Part shown: in pieces, positions 7,501 to 15,913 of the stretch
How positions within the stretch are numbered: position 1 is the first letter of the stretch
Layout: every line of letters begins with the position of its first letter
Assembly: GCF_030816965.1 (NCBI RefSeq)
Contig: NZ_JAUSYQ010000002.1
Coordinates: forward strand, 4,995,501-5,059,500
Direction: 5' to 3'
Length of the DNA stretch: 64,000 nt
DNA from: Streptomyces canus
GTDB taxonomy: Bacteria > Actinomycetota > Actinomycetes > Streptomycetales > Streptomycetaceae
Notes under the pieces: generated by a model
Databases searched by the model: none
Told to the model about the DNA's origin: nothing
Seen by the model: the letters and a program-made list of their open reading frames with translations, nothing else
Position numbers and translations under genes: made by a program

Positions 7501-9258
7501 GTGCCGCATGACCAGGCCGACGACCACACCCCGCCGCAGCCGCACCCGACCAACGCGCCGACGGGCCGCCGCCGCCGGGCCGTGGCCCAGCCCGCCGAAG
7601 CGCCCGGACAGGGTGTCCAAGCAGCCGAACCCGGCGCGGTGCCGTCGGCCCAGTTCCCGGGTGTCCCCGTGCAGAACGCGACCGGACAGGTCGGCCTGGT
7701 CCCGCAGACCGCACCCGCCCCGGCCTCGCCCCTTCAGGCGTCCCCGGCCCAGGCCGGCCTCGCACCGGGCATGCCCGTACAGGGCACCGCCCCGGCCCAG
7801 CCCGGCCTCGCCCCCGGCCGGCCCCTCCCCGCCGAGACGCCCCAGCCGCAGGCACCGGCACCGGCACCGGCACCGGCACCCGACCAGTCGCAGGCCACGC
7901 CCGCTCCCCAGCCGTGGCCCACCAGCCACGACGCCTCCGGAGCCGGCACACCCGTACCGGCGAACGGCGCCGCCACCGCCGTACCCCCGAACCAGCCGGC
8001 ACCCCAGCCCGCGCAGGCCCCCGAAGCCGGTCAGTCCACTCCGCCGCCCGGCACGCCTCTGCAGGCCCGGGTCGCGCAGCCGCTGCCCGCCGAAGCCGCG
8101 GCCGCACCCGTCGACCCGAACTCCACCCAGGGCCGGGCGATCAGCGTGCGCACCCTCGGTCAGGGGGTGCCGTTCACCCGGCAGGCGGCCCAGGTGCAGC
8201 AGCCGGGGACGGCCACGCCTCCGCCGCAGCAGCCCGGTGGTTCGGGGCGGCGGCGCAAACTCGGCACCCGACCCGACCCCGCTGCCCCCGCGGCCCCGGA
8301 GCCGGGAGCACGTCCGCATCCGGCGGCCGAGCAGGCCGTAGCGGCACCGGCGCAGACACCGCAGCCGTCGCTGGCCGGACAGTCGCGGCTCGCGCACGCC
8401 ACCGAGGCGGCCGGACGGTCGTACGCCATAGGGGCGCCCGACGAGAACGCCGCCGAGGGGCCCGAGCCGCTGGACGGTCCCGGCGGGGCCGTCGAGATCC
8501 CGCACACCCCCCGGCCGCAGCCGATGGACGACGAACTGCCCCCGGAGCCGCTGGACAACCCGCGGCGGCTGCTGGTGTGGCCGGCGCCGGACGTGACGAC
8601 CCAGCAGGCGCTCAGCGACCGTGGGTACCGGCCGGTCGTCGTGCAGTCCCGCGAGGAGGTCGACGCGCAGATCGCGGCCTTCCCCGCCGCCCTGTTCGTG
8701 GACCCGCTGACCGGGCCCATCACGCGGACCGCGCTCCAGTCGCTGCGGCAGGCGGCGGTGGCATCCGAGGTGCCGATCATGGTGACCGCCGGGCTCGGGC
8801 AGGCCTCGCGGGAGGCGGCGTACGGCGCCGATCCCGCCGTACTGCTGAAGGCGCTGGCGCCGCGGGACAGCGAGCAGCACCCGCCGCGCGTGCTGCTGAT
8901 CGAGGAGCACGCGGAGATCGCGCTGGCGCTGACCGCGACGCTGGAGCGGCGGGGGATGCAGGTGGCGCGGGCCGCGAGTGACACGGATGCCGTGACGCTC
9001 GCGGGGCAGCTCAGGCCGAACCTCGTGGTGATGGACCTCATGCAGGTGCACCGGCGGCGGTCCGGGATCGTGGACTGGCTGCGGGCGAACGGGCAGCTGA
9101 ATCGCACTCCGTTGGTCGTGTACACCGCGGCCGTGGACCAGGCCGATCTGCCTCGGCTGGCCTCCGGTGAGACGGTCCTGTTCCTCGCCGAGCGGTCGAC
9201 CAGCGCCGAGGTGCAGTCACGGATCGTGGACCTGCTGGCGCGTATCGGTACCAACTAG
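4516..9258 (+). CDS. Giant PAS/pseudo-histidine-kinase/receiver protein with Pro-Gln-rich linker
   Basis: The product has 1580 residues. PAS domains lie near 10-140 (ILDALPDALVLVNANGTVVN) and 150-265 (ILRAASEGVVGTDTDGRIV), followed by a coiled coil (about 270-340). The next part resembles a HisKA/HATPase module (about 340-545), but the H-box reads LLGRSLRGPLDEL, without the phospho-accepting His, and the ATPase part lacks a clear N-box. About 800 residues rich in Pro, Gln, Ala and Gly follow (545-1345). The C-terminus has two receiver-like domains (about 1351-1450 and 1456-1578); the second keeps the acceptor Asp (LVVMDLMQ, about residue 1507), but the usual Lys is not evident. GTG at 4516 has GGGAGGAAGC upstream. 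Probably a cytoplasmic signalling scaffold; output unknown. Confidence 0.75.
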   Translation: MSSRPSRGAARLAAILDALPDALVLVNANGTVVNANTIALEAFEAPGTALVGRGLLDLLPHFDSRLIPGSMRRPDHMDPRGRTKPTRMVARRTDGTEFPVEVTSANLENGQQAYDGYGYSGDELLMLVVRDLTGTVDTEAELARSQRQTEMILRAASEGVVGTDTDGRIVLVNPAAAQILGYRASDLGGRELHDLILHSRADGTPFPYEESPLADTLRSGRKHRVRGQVLWSKKDEKVPVDLTTAPVRDGDQLVGAVLTFTDRRPYDSLADEKTAAEKAHAAELERIEEEHASELTALRQKHITELEELQEQHDEEIASGEERYAALGEREKDRYEALAGRHDQLLTLLGRSLRGPLDELRRELSALAADDAGQLWPEANQVLHHLSAGYSRITNLIDNVLGYQRLDAGTDDIVRTNVMLDAVVAAGVDGAVELIGPGRVQFAVHAPPIEAEVDAQRLATALAHLIADVAGVDATGNSPVSAGGYMDNTVVVAAAQRGEGVRIEVRGPYAGGDPVHEPIVRGIVRAHGGVLQTHEVPGMSGSAYVLEVPIGGGAGAVAAPGPAALEAAPLETAPVEAAPADGGGRRRARRSSTDSFLDADLPAETDESVAPTGRRRRRAAAEREQPVSVPAQASGDDGEGSGGTGRRRARPAEAGVSEGAVVMAAEHGAGSAAAGTGLGGTVPPQGVPVPAGRRALNDGGEQHALPAALPAGGSAEAGQAQGELPVAGQGSSGTGAPQQDGRRRRALAAASERAAAQEAAPRAVFALPPAEADRPSGDAAAVGLTPVQAQAQAQAQTTGPASAQIPGQAQVPRQAHVQSQGQVPNQVADPAQVPGQGLGQLPGQMPVPGQIRAPGQAQAPSQGQVPNQAADPAQVADPAQVPGQGLGQLPGQMPVPGQIQAPGQAQIPGQGQAPGSAQLPGEVQVPGQIQVPGQTQAPGQAQVPGQAQPLGQAPSPVPTAAPAPAPAPVPASGLAPVPGHAVPADGHGDDGRHDAVPHDQADDHTPPQPHPTNAPTGRRRRAVAQPAEAPGQGVQAAEPGAVPSAQFPGVPVQNATGQVGLVPQTAPAPASPLQASPAQAGLAPGMPVQGTAPAQPGLAPGRPLPAETPQPQAPAPAPAPAPDQSQATPAPQPWPTSHDASGAGTPVPANGAATAVPPNQPAPQPAQAPEAGQSTPPPGTPLQARVAQPLPAEAAAAPVDPNSTQGRAISVRTLGQGVPFTRQAAQVQQPGTATPPPQQPGGSGRRRKLGTRPDPAAPAAPEPGARPHPAAEQAVAAPAQTPQPSLAGQSRLAHATEAAGRSYAIGAPDENAAEGPEPLDGPGGAVEIPHTPRPQPMDDELPPEPLDNPRRLLVWPAPDVTTQQALSDRGYRPVVVQSREEVDAQIAAFPAALFVDPLTGPITRTALQSLRQAAVASEVPIMVTAGLGQASREAAYGADPAVLLKALAPRDSEQHPPRVLLIEEHAEIALALTATLERRGMQVARAASDTDAVTLAGQLRPNLVVMDLMQVHRRRSGIVDWLRANGQLNRTPLVVYTAAVDQADLPRLASGETVLFLAERSTSAEVQSRIVDLLARIGTN
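6979..7205 (+). repeat. Imperfect direct repeat in the linker-coding region
   Basis: A block at 6979-7061 (starting CAGGTGCCGAACCAGG, ending CCGGTACCCGG) recurs at 7105-7205. The second copy is longer because of an internal 18-bp duplication of GACCCGGCTCAGGTC. Shorter CAGGTCCCGGGCCAG-type units continue to about 7370. All length changes seen are multiples of three, so the frame is kept. This points to expansion by slippage or unequal recombination. Confidence 0.85.
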
Positions 9259-9490
9259 GACGGGTCGTCGGGCCGGTCGCGGTGACCGGGCGGCAGGTGA
9301 CCGCGGTGCGGGTACGGCCGGGGTCCGTCGCGCTCCGGCCGCCATCGGACGGGACGGTCGCGTGGCCGTCGGCCACCGCGGGCGGCGGTTGCGCCTGCTC
9401 GGCGCGGGGCTTCGCGATCTCGGCCGTCGTGGGGAGTTCCGCCGCGACCGACCCCGCGTGGATCCCGTCCCGTCCCGCTCCGCGCGTCCC

Positions 9491-9620
9491 AGCCGACCGG
9501 CCGCCGTCTCAGCCGACCGGCCGCCGTCTCAGCCGACCGGCCGCCGTCCCAGCCGACCGGCCGCCGTCCCAGCCGACCGGCCGCCGTCTCAGCCGACCGG
9601 CCGCCGTCCCGGCCGACCGG
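9491..9620. repeat. 20-bp tandem repeat, 6.5 copies
   Basis: Six complete units of AGCCGACCGGCCGCCGTCTC, varying only T/C at position 18, plus a half unit, run in exact 20-bp register from 9491 to 9620. The rest of the 464-bp gap (9259-9722) between the giant signalling gene and the TetR gene shows no convincing gene. Twenty is not a multiple of three and all frames are arginine/proline-rich, so it is probably non-coding. Each unit contains the self-complementary CCGACCGG / CGGCCG cores. Confidence 0.85.
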
Positions 9621-9722
9621 CCCCGGCCGCCCTCGCGGTATGGCACGTGGGACCCGCGTACGGCCTGAGGACATGGCCGGGCGGTCGTTGCGGTGCCGCG
9701 AGCACACCCACCGCACGACTGC

Positions 9723-10304
9723 CTACTTCGTGATCAGTCTCCGCGCCGCCTCCCGCACCGAGGCCCGCAGCCGCTCACGGTCGCTCTCCTCGGCGCCCAC
9801 GACGATCCGCCTCATCTGGGGGACGACCACGGCCCAGTTGGCGAGGGCGATGAGCAGGAACAGCAGGTCGCGGGCCGGGATCGCGTCGCTGACGACGCCC
9901 CGGTCCTGGGCGCCCTGGAGGGCGTCGATCTTGTGCCGGTAGTGCTCCTGGCGCTCGGTCTCGTCGGGCAGCTCGGTGGTGCCGTACTCCATTCCCTCCC
10001 AGAAGAGCAGACGCAGCACCTCGGGGTGGGCGGCGTGGTAGTCCATCACGCGGTCGATCCAGCCCTCGATGTCGTCCGGGTCGACGGGGGCGGCGACGGC
10101 CAGGTCGAGCATGACCTTCTTCAGGACCTTGGTGAACAGCTCCGCCTTGTTGCCGAAGTAGGCGTAGATCAGCTGCTTGTTGGCCTTGGCCTCGGTCGCG
10201 ATGCGGTCGATGCGGGCGCCCGCGACGCCGTAGCGGGCGAACTCGGCGACCGCCGCCTCGAAGATCCTGGCCCGGGTGGCCTCGGGGTCCCTTGCTGCTG
10301 CCAT
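9723..10304 (-). CDS. TetR family transcriptional regulator
   Basis: The product has 193 residues. The N-terminal helix-turn-helix is clear (ATRARIFEAAVAEFARYGVA, GARIDRIATEAKANKQLIYA, YFGNKAELF; residues about 8-58), followed by an all-helical ligand domain. The ATG at 10304 (MAAARDPEATRAR) is preferred over an upstream TTG because the family starts there. It is divergent from an MFS exporter gene with two operator-like repeats between them, so the likely role is ligand-relieved repression of the exporter and of itself. The C-terminal part (LLFLLIALANWAVVVPQMRR) fits the TetR_C_33-like group; the inducer is unknown. Confidence 0.88.
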   Translation of the reverse strand: MAAARDPEATRARIFEAAVAEFARYGVAGARIDRIATEAKANKQLIYAYFGNKAELFTKVLKKVMLDLAVAAPVDPDDIEGWIDRVMDYHAAHPEVLRLLFWEGMEYGTTELPDETERQEHYRHKIDALQGAQDRGVVSDAIPARDLLFLLIALANWAVVVPQMRRIVVGAEESDRERLRASVREAARRLITK

Positions 10305-10329
10305 GGGCCCAGGGTAGAGGGGGCGGGGC

Positions 10330-10350
10330 AACTAACCAACTATTTGGTTG
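10330..10350. promoter_or_regulatory. TetR operator candidate 1
   Basis: AACTAACCAACTATTTGGTT contains the dyad AACCAA-N3-TTTGGTT just upstream of the tetR start. The same AACCAA/AACTAAC words occur in the second site 40 bp away, which supports recognition by one regulator. Confidence 0.6.
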
Positions 10351-10387
10351 ACAGGGAATCGGCGGGCAACCCAGACTGTTGGACTGG

Positions 10388-10410
10388 TCCAACCAACCAG
10401 TTAGTTGTTA
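10388..10410. promoter_or_regulatory. TetR operator candidate 2
   Basis: AACCAACCAGTTAGTT is an imperfect dyad (AACCAAC-CA-GTTAGTT) about 30 bp upstream of the MFS start. It shares the AACCAAC half with site 1. The pair fits the usual arrangement of a divergent TetR/exporter promoter. Confidence 0.6.
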
Positions 10411-10437
10411 GACCTGGCTCGAAGGAGTCCCCCGGTC

Positions 10438-11631
10438 ATGCCGACAGCAACCGTCACCCAAGGACGGCCCACGCAGGCCCCCGCCCGGCGCGCGGGCTCG
10501 CTCCTCCTCGTCCTCATCGCCGTCTGCACCGCCGTCACGGCCGCCAACATCTACCTCGCGGCCCCGCTGCTTCCCCTCATCGCCCGCGACTACGGCTCGA
10601 CACCCTCCGCGGTGGCCTGGGTCGCCTCGGTCGCGCAGTTCGGCTACGCGTTCGGGCTGCTCGTCTTCGCCCCGCTCGGCGACAGGGTGAACCGACGGCG
10701 CCTGGTCGCCGCCCTCTCGCTCGTCACCACCGCGGCCCTCACCGCCGCCGCGCTCGCCACCGGCACCACCGCTCTCGCGGCCGCCGTCCTCATCGCCTCC
10801 GCGGCGACCGTCGTCCCCCAGCTGCTGGTCCCGCTGGTCGCCCAGCGCGCCCCCGCGGACCGCCGGGCCCGCCATGTCGCGGCCGTCATCGCGGGCCTGT
10901 TCACCGGCATTGTCGCGGCCCGGGTGCTCGGCGGCCTGATCGGTCAGGCCTACGGCTGGCGGGTGGTCTTCGTGGGCGCGGCCGCCCTGACGGCCGTCCT
11001 CGGCCTCGCGACGGCCTACGCCCTGCCGGCCGAACGCGTCCACCGCTCCGGCCCGCTCTTCTCGGGCCTCACCGCCCTGCCGTCCGTCGTCCGCCGCTCG
11101 CCCGACCTGTGGCGCGCGTGCGTACGACAGGCGGGGATGTACGGCGCCTGGAGCGCGCTGTGGACCTCCCTGGCCCTCCTGCTGACCGGCCCGTCCTACG
11201 GCCTGTCGACCGCGACCGCCGGGCTCTTCGGCCTCTTCGGGCTGGCGGCCGCCGTCGTGGCGCCCCTGGCGGGAGGGTTCGTGGACCGCTTCGGCGCCAC
11301 CAAGGTCGTACGGTCGGCGTATCTGCTCGCCGCCGTGTCCGTGCCGCTGTTCTGGCTCGGCGGGCACGTCATGTGGGCCCTGTTCGTCGCGGCGATCGCC
11401 GTCCACGCGGCCCTGGTCGCCTCCCACGTCGCCAACCAGACCGTCGCCCTGACGACGACCTCGACCCCTGCCACCGCCAACACGGCGTATGTCGTGGCGG
11501 GTTTCGCCGGCGGCGCGACGGCGTCCGCGCTCGCCGGGTCGGCCTTCGGATGGTGGGGCTGGGGCGGGGTGTGCGCCGTGGCGGGAGTGTGGCTGGGGTT
11601 GGGGTGGCTCGCCACTTCCGTACGGCGGTGA
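10438..11631 (+). CDS. MFS transporter
   Basis: The product has 397 residues and about twelve hydrophobic segments. MFS signatures appear early: NIYLAAPLLPLIARDYGSTP near the start of TM1-TM2 and the loop FAPLGDRVNRRRLV (motif A, G-D-R-x-x-R-R). The sequence resembles drug/arabinose-type exporters that move small compounds by proton antiport. The ATG at 10438 has GAAGGAG nine bases upstream. It is divergently paired with the TetR gene and the operator-like repeats, so induced efflux of the TetR ligand is the simplest model. The substrate cannot be named. Confidence 0.85.
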   Translation: MPTATVTQGRPTQAPARRAGSLLLVLIAVCTAVTAANIYLAAPLLPLIARDYGSTPSAVAWVASVAQFGYAFGLLVFAPLGDRVNRRRLVAALSLVTTAALTAAALATGTTALAAAVLIASAATVVPQLLVPLVAQRAPADRRARHVAAVIAGLFTGIVAARVLGGLIGQAYGWRVVFVGAAALTAVLGLATAYALPAERVHRSGPLFSGLTALPSVVRRSPDLWRACVRQAGMYGAWSALWTSLALLLTGPSYGLSTATAGLFGLFGLAAAVVAPLAGGFVDRFGATKVVRSAYLLAAVSVPLFWLGGHVMWALFVAAIAVHAALVASHVANQTVALTTTSTPATANTAYVVAGFAGGATASALAGSAFGWWGWGGVCAVAGVWLGLGWLATSVRR

Positions 11632-11823
11632 CGGTCGTTGCGAACGGCTGTGGGTGACGGCTGTAGAGCAACGGTCTTCCAAGTCGTCCGGTACGGGGGC
11701 GCCCTCGGTGTGAGGGACGCCTCCGTCGTCGTACACGCGCGTGCCGGCCGGGTGACGGCTGTTGTACGGGGAGCAGGGCCCTGGTCCGGCTGCGGGGTCC
11801 TGGATCCCGTACCCCTCGCTCCC

Positions 11824-13482
<1,659 letters not shown>

Positions 13483-13540
13483 GGCGTCCTCCCGTGGCGA
13501 CATTGCCTACGCGGTAGTAAGGGCTGCGCCGATTCTGCGC

Positions 13541-13558
13541 ACATACCGCGCGGTATGT
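13541..13558. promoter_or_regulatory. Perfect palindromic operator upstream of the acyl-CoA ligase gene
   Basis: ACATACCGCGCGGTATGT is an exact 18-bp palindrome about 60 bp upstream of the ligase start. A related half (CTACGCGGTAG, 13508-13518) lies closer to the gene. The TACCG/CGGTA halves are typical of TetR-type operators controlling lipid genes. No regulator gene is adjacent. Confidence 0.65.
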
Positions 13559-13634
13559 CACTAGAGCCGGGCGATCGATCACGTCACGATGCCCTCACAA
13601 CGGCCGGCCGTCACCAACGGTTCCCCGGCGTTCC

Positions 13635-14192
13635 CTAGCGGGCGAGCACCAGCTCGGGGTCCTCGCGGAGCTTGCCCAGCGCCCTGGACACCGCCGACTT
13701 CACGGTCCCGACCGAGACCCCGAGCACCTCGGCCGTCTGCACCTCGCTGAGGTCCTCGTAATACCTGAGGACGACCATCGCCCGCTGCCGCGCGGGCAGC
13801 TTCATGATCGCCCGCCACATCGCGTCGTGCAGCGCCTGCTGCTCGGCGGGGTCGTCGTCGCCGGGCACGGGGTCGGGCTCGGGGATCTCGTCGGTCGCGA
13901 ACTCGTCGACCTTGCGCTTGCGCCACTGCGAGGTGCGCGTGTTCAGCAGGGCGCGGCGGACATAGCCGTCGAGGGCACGGTGGTCCTCGATGCGCTCCCA
14001 GGCGACGTAGGTCTTGGTCAGGGCGGTCTGCAGCAGGTCCTCCGCGTCGCTCGGGTTCGCGGTCAGCGACCGGGCGGTACGCAGCAGCACCGGCTGGCGT
14101 GCCTTCACGTACGAGGCGAACGAGGGGTACGCGAGGGTCTGCGTCGCCGGTACGGCGGCCTTCGAAGCGCTGGTGCAGACGGGTGTGGTCAT
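13635..14192 (-). CDS. SigE-family (ECF) RNA polymerase sigma factor
   Basis: The product has 185 residues. Region 2 lies near 22-90 (PSFASYVKARQPVLLRTARS, DAEDLLQTALTKTYVAWERI) and region 4 near 125-180 (MKLPARQRAMVVLRYYEDLS, then the helix-turn-helix VQTAEVLGVSVGTVKSAVSR). The arrangement and the ALTKTYVAW motif match the actinobacterial SigE-family ECF group. It redirects RNA polymerase to a small set of promoters. No anti-sigma gene is adjacent, so the control mode and regulon are unknown. It begins with ATG at 14192, after GTGGAGCC. Confidence 0.88.
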   Translation of the reverse strand: MTTPVCTSASKAAVPATQTLAYPSFASYVKARQPVLLRTARSLTANPSDAEDLLQTALTKTYVAWERIEDHRALDGYVRRALLNTRTSQWRKRKVDEFATDEIPEPDPVPGDDDPAEQQALHDAMWRAIMKLPARQRAMVVLRYYEDLSEVQTAEVLGVSVGTVKSAVSRALGKLREDPELVLAR

Positions 14193-14338
14193 GGCTCCAC
14201 GCTAGATTCGCGACCACCCCCCGCTCATCGGCCACAGGTCCCGAAGAAGACTCCCCCTCAGGTTGTAGAGGTGGTGCCTGCTGCACCTCCTGAAGGTGGA
14301 CGAGGGAGGCGCATCTACTGCGGGATTACCCCTGGGGG

Positions 14339-15505
14339 CTACGCGTCCACGGCGAGCACCAGCCCGGACGTGGGTACCCCTGTCCCGGCCGTCACCAGCA
14401 CGCGCTCCGCCTCCGGCACCTGGTTCACGGCCGTCCCCCGCAGTTGGCGTACGGCTTCCGCGATCCCGTTCATGCCGTGGAGGTAGGCCTCGCCCAGTTG
14501 GCCGCCATGGGTGTTGAGGGGGAGCTCGGCCCGGCGAACGAAGTCCGCGGCCTCGCCCCGGGCGCAGAAGCCGAACTCCTCCAGCTGCATCAGGACGAAC
14601 GGGGTGAAATGGTCGTACAGGATCGCCACGTCGATGTCCCGGGGACTCAGGCCGGAGGTGCGCCACAGCTGGCGGGCGACGACGTTCATCTCGGGGAGGC
14701 CGGTGAGGTCGTCGCGGTAGAAGCTGGTCATCTGTTCCTGGGCGCGGCCCGCGCCCTGGGCGGCGGCCGCGATGACGGCGGGCCGGTGGGGGAGGGCACG
14801 CGCGCGTGTGAGCGAGGTGACGACGATCGCCTGGCCGCCGTCGGTCTCCTGACAGCAGTCCAGGAGCCTGAGCGGCTCGACGATCCAGCGGGAGGCCGCG
14901 TGGTCGGCGAGGGTGATGGGGCGGCCGTGGAACCAGGCGGCCGGGTTGGTGGCCGCGTACGCGCGGTCGGTCACCGCCACATGGCCGAAGGCCTCCGGGC
15001 CGAGGCCGTAGGTGTGCAGATAGCGCTGGGCCGCCATCGCCACCCAGGAGGCCGGAGTGAGCAGGCCGAAGGGGAGTGACCAGCCGAGGGCGACTCCCTC
15101 GGCGGAGGGTTCGCGGTGCTGGACGCCGGAGCCGAAGCGGCGGCCGGAGCGTTCGTTGAAGGCGCGGTAGCAGACCACGACCTCGGCCACGCCCGCGGCG
15201 ATCGCGAGCGCCGCCTGCTGCACGGTCGCACAGGCCGCGCCACCGCCGTAGTGGACGCGGGAGAAGAAGGACAGCTCGCCGATCCCGCAGGCCTGGGCCA
15301 CGGTGATCTCCGGGCTGGTGTCCATGGTGAACGTGACCATGCCGTCCACGTCGGCCGCCGTGAGCCCCGCGTCGTCGAGCGCCGCGCGGACCGCCTCGGC
15401 GGCCAGGCGCAGTTCGCTGCGACCGGAGTCCTTGGAGAACTCGGTGGCCCCGATGCCGACGATCGCGGCCCGGCCTCCGAGCGCGTCACGCGCGCGTGCG
15501 CTCAT
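14339..15505 (-). CDS. Thiolase-fold lipid-transfer protein, Ltp2-like (probable retro-aldolase)
   Basis: The product has 388 residues with the thiolase-like fold of SCP2/lipid-transfer proteins: AAIVGIGATEFSKDSGRSEL at the start, HYGGGAACATVQQAALAIAA near the usual nucleophile region, and NTHGGQLGEAYLHGMNGIAE near the C-terminus. In mycobacteria Ltp2 works as an aldolase that removes the last side-chain carbons of cholesterol-derived CoA thioesters, held by the DUF35 part of ChsH2. The ATG overlaps the stop of the upstream MaoC-like gene (ATGA), and gene order matches mycobacterial chsH2-chsH1-ltp2. The substrate here is inferred only. Confidence 0.8.
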   Translation of the reverse strand: MSARARDALGGRAAIVGIGATEFSKDSGRSELRLAAEAVRAALDDAGLTAADVDGMVTFTMDTSPEITVAQACGIGELSFFSRVHYGGGAACATVQQAALAIAAGVAEVVVCYRAFNERSGRRFGSGVQHREPSAEGVALGWSLPFGLLTPASWVAMAAQRYLHTYGLGPEAFGHVAVTDRAYAATNPAAWFHGRPITLADHAASRWIVEPLRLLDCCQETDGGQAIVVTSLTRARALPHRPAVIAAAAQGAGRAQEQMTSFYRDDLTGLPEMNVVARQLWRTSGLSPRDIDVAILYDHFTPFVLMQLEEFGFCARGEAADFVRRAELPLNTHGGQLGEAYLHGMNGIAEAVRQLRGTAVNQVPEAERVLVTAGTGVPTSGLVLAVDA

Positions 15506-15891
15506 TCGGCGTCCCTCATCGAGAACGTGACCGTCCCGGTCACATGGTTGCCGATGCCGTTGGTCCCCACGATCCGGACGGTCGCGGTGGTGTCCTCGAG
15601 AGCTTCTATGGTTCCGGTCAACACCATCGTGTCCCCCGGATAGTTGGGCGCCCCCAGCCTGATGGCCACCTTCCTGAGCACGGTCCGTGGTCCGAAGTGG
15701 TCGGTGATGTAGCGCCCCACCAGGCCGTTCGTCGTCAGGATGTTCATGAAGATGTCCGGGGAGCCCTTCTGCCGGGCCAGTTCCGGGTCGTGGTGCACGT
15801 CCTGGTAGTCCCGGGAGGCGATCGCGCCCGCGACGATCAGCGTGCGGGTGATCGGGATCTCGAGGGGTGGCAGCTCGTCGCCCTTTCTCAT
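15502..15891 (-). CDS. MaoC-like hotdog dehydratase, ChsH1-like
   Basis: The product has 129 residues with a single hotdog domain and the hydratase-2-like sequence ASRDYQDVHHDPELARQKGS (Asp and His in the usual positions), followed by GSPDIFMNILTTNGLVGRYI. In mycobacteria ChsH1 pairs with ChsH2 to hydrate an enoyl-CoA. The start is the second of two ATGs created by a 20-bp tandem duplication: the first ATG (15911) opens a 7-codon ORF whose TGA overlaps this ATG. The 3' end overlaps the ltp2-like start by ATGA, so the three genes are probably translated together. Confidence 0.8.
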   Translation of the reverse strand: MRKGDELPPLEIPITRTLIVAGAIASRDYQDVHHDPELARQKGSPDIFMNILTTNGLVGRYITDHFGPRTVLRKVAIRLGAPNYPGDTMVLTGTIEALEDTTATVRIVGTNGIGNHVTGTVTFSMRDAE

Positions 15892-15913
15892 ACCTCGTCG
15901 CCCTTTCTCATAC
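15874..15913. repeat. 20-bp tandem duplication across the chsH2-like/chsH1-like junction
   Basis: CTCGTCGCCCTTTCTCATAC occurs twice head to tail (15874-15893 and 15894-15913) without a mismatch. It duplicates the ATGA overlap and the first codons of the downstream gene. The perfect identity suggests a recent event. Confidence 0.95.
15888..15911 (-). CDS. Seven-residue upstream ORF (MRKGDEV) made by the duplication
   Basis: ATG at 15911 overlaps the TGA of the ChsH2-like gene. It runs ATG AGA AAG GGC GAC GAG GTA TGA, and its TGA overlaps the ATG of the ChsH1-like gene. The peptide copies the first six residues of ChsH1-like. It may act only as a re-initiation relay; translation is inferred. 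Confidence 0.5.
   Translation of the reverse strand: MRKGDEV

Noticed and set aside
4705..9051. Very long minus-strand open frame opposite the giant signalling gene
   Set aside because: It is a composition shadow: Arg/Gly-rich, no domain, no start signal, and third-position GC favours the plus strand.
15874..15913. The duplication as an assembly artefact
   Set aside because: Both copies sit in a sensible coupled arrangement and there is no other sign of error nearby, although resequencing would settle it.
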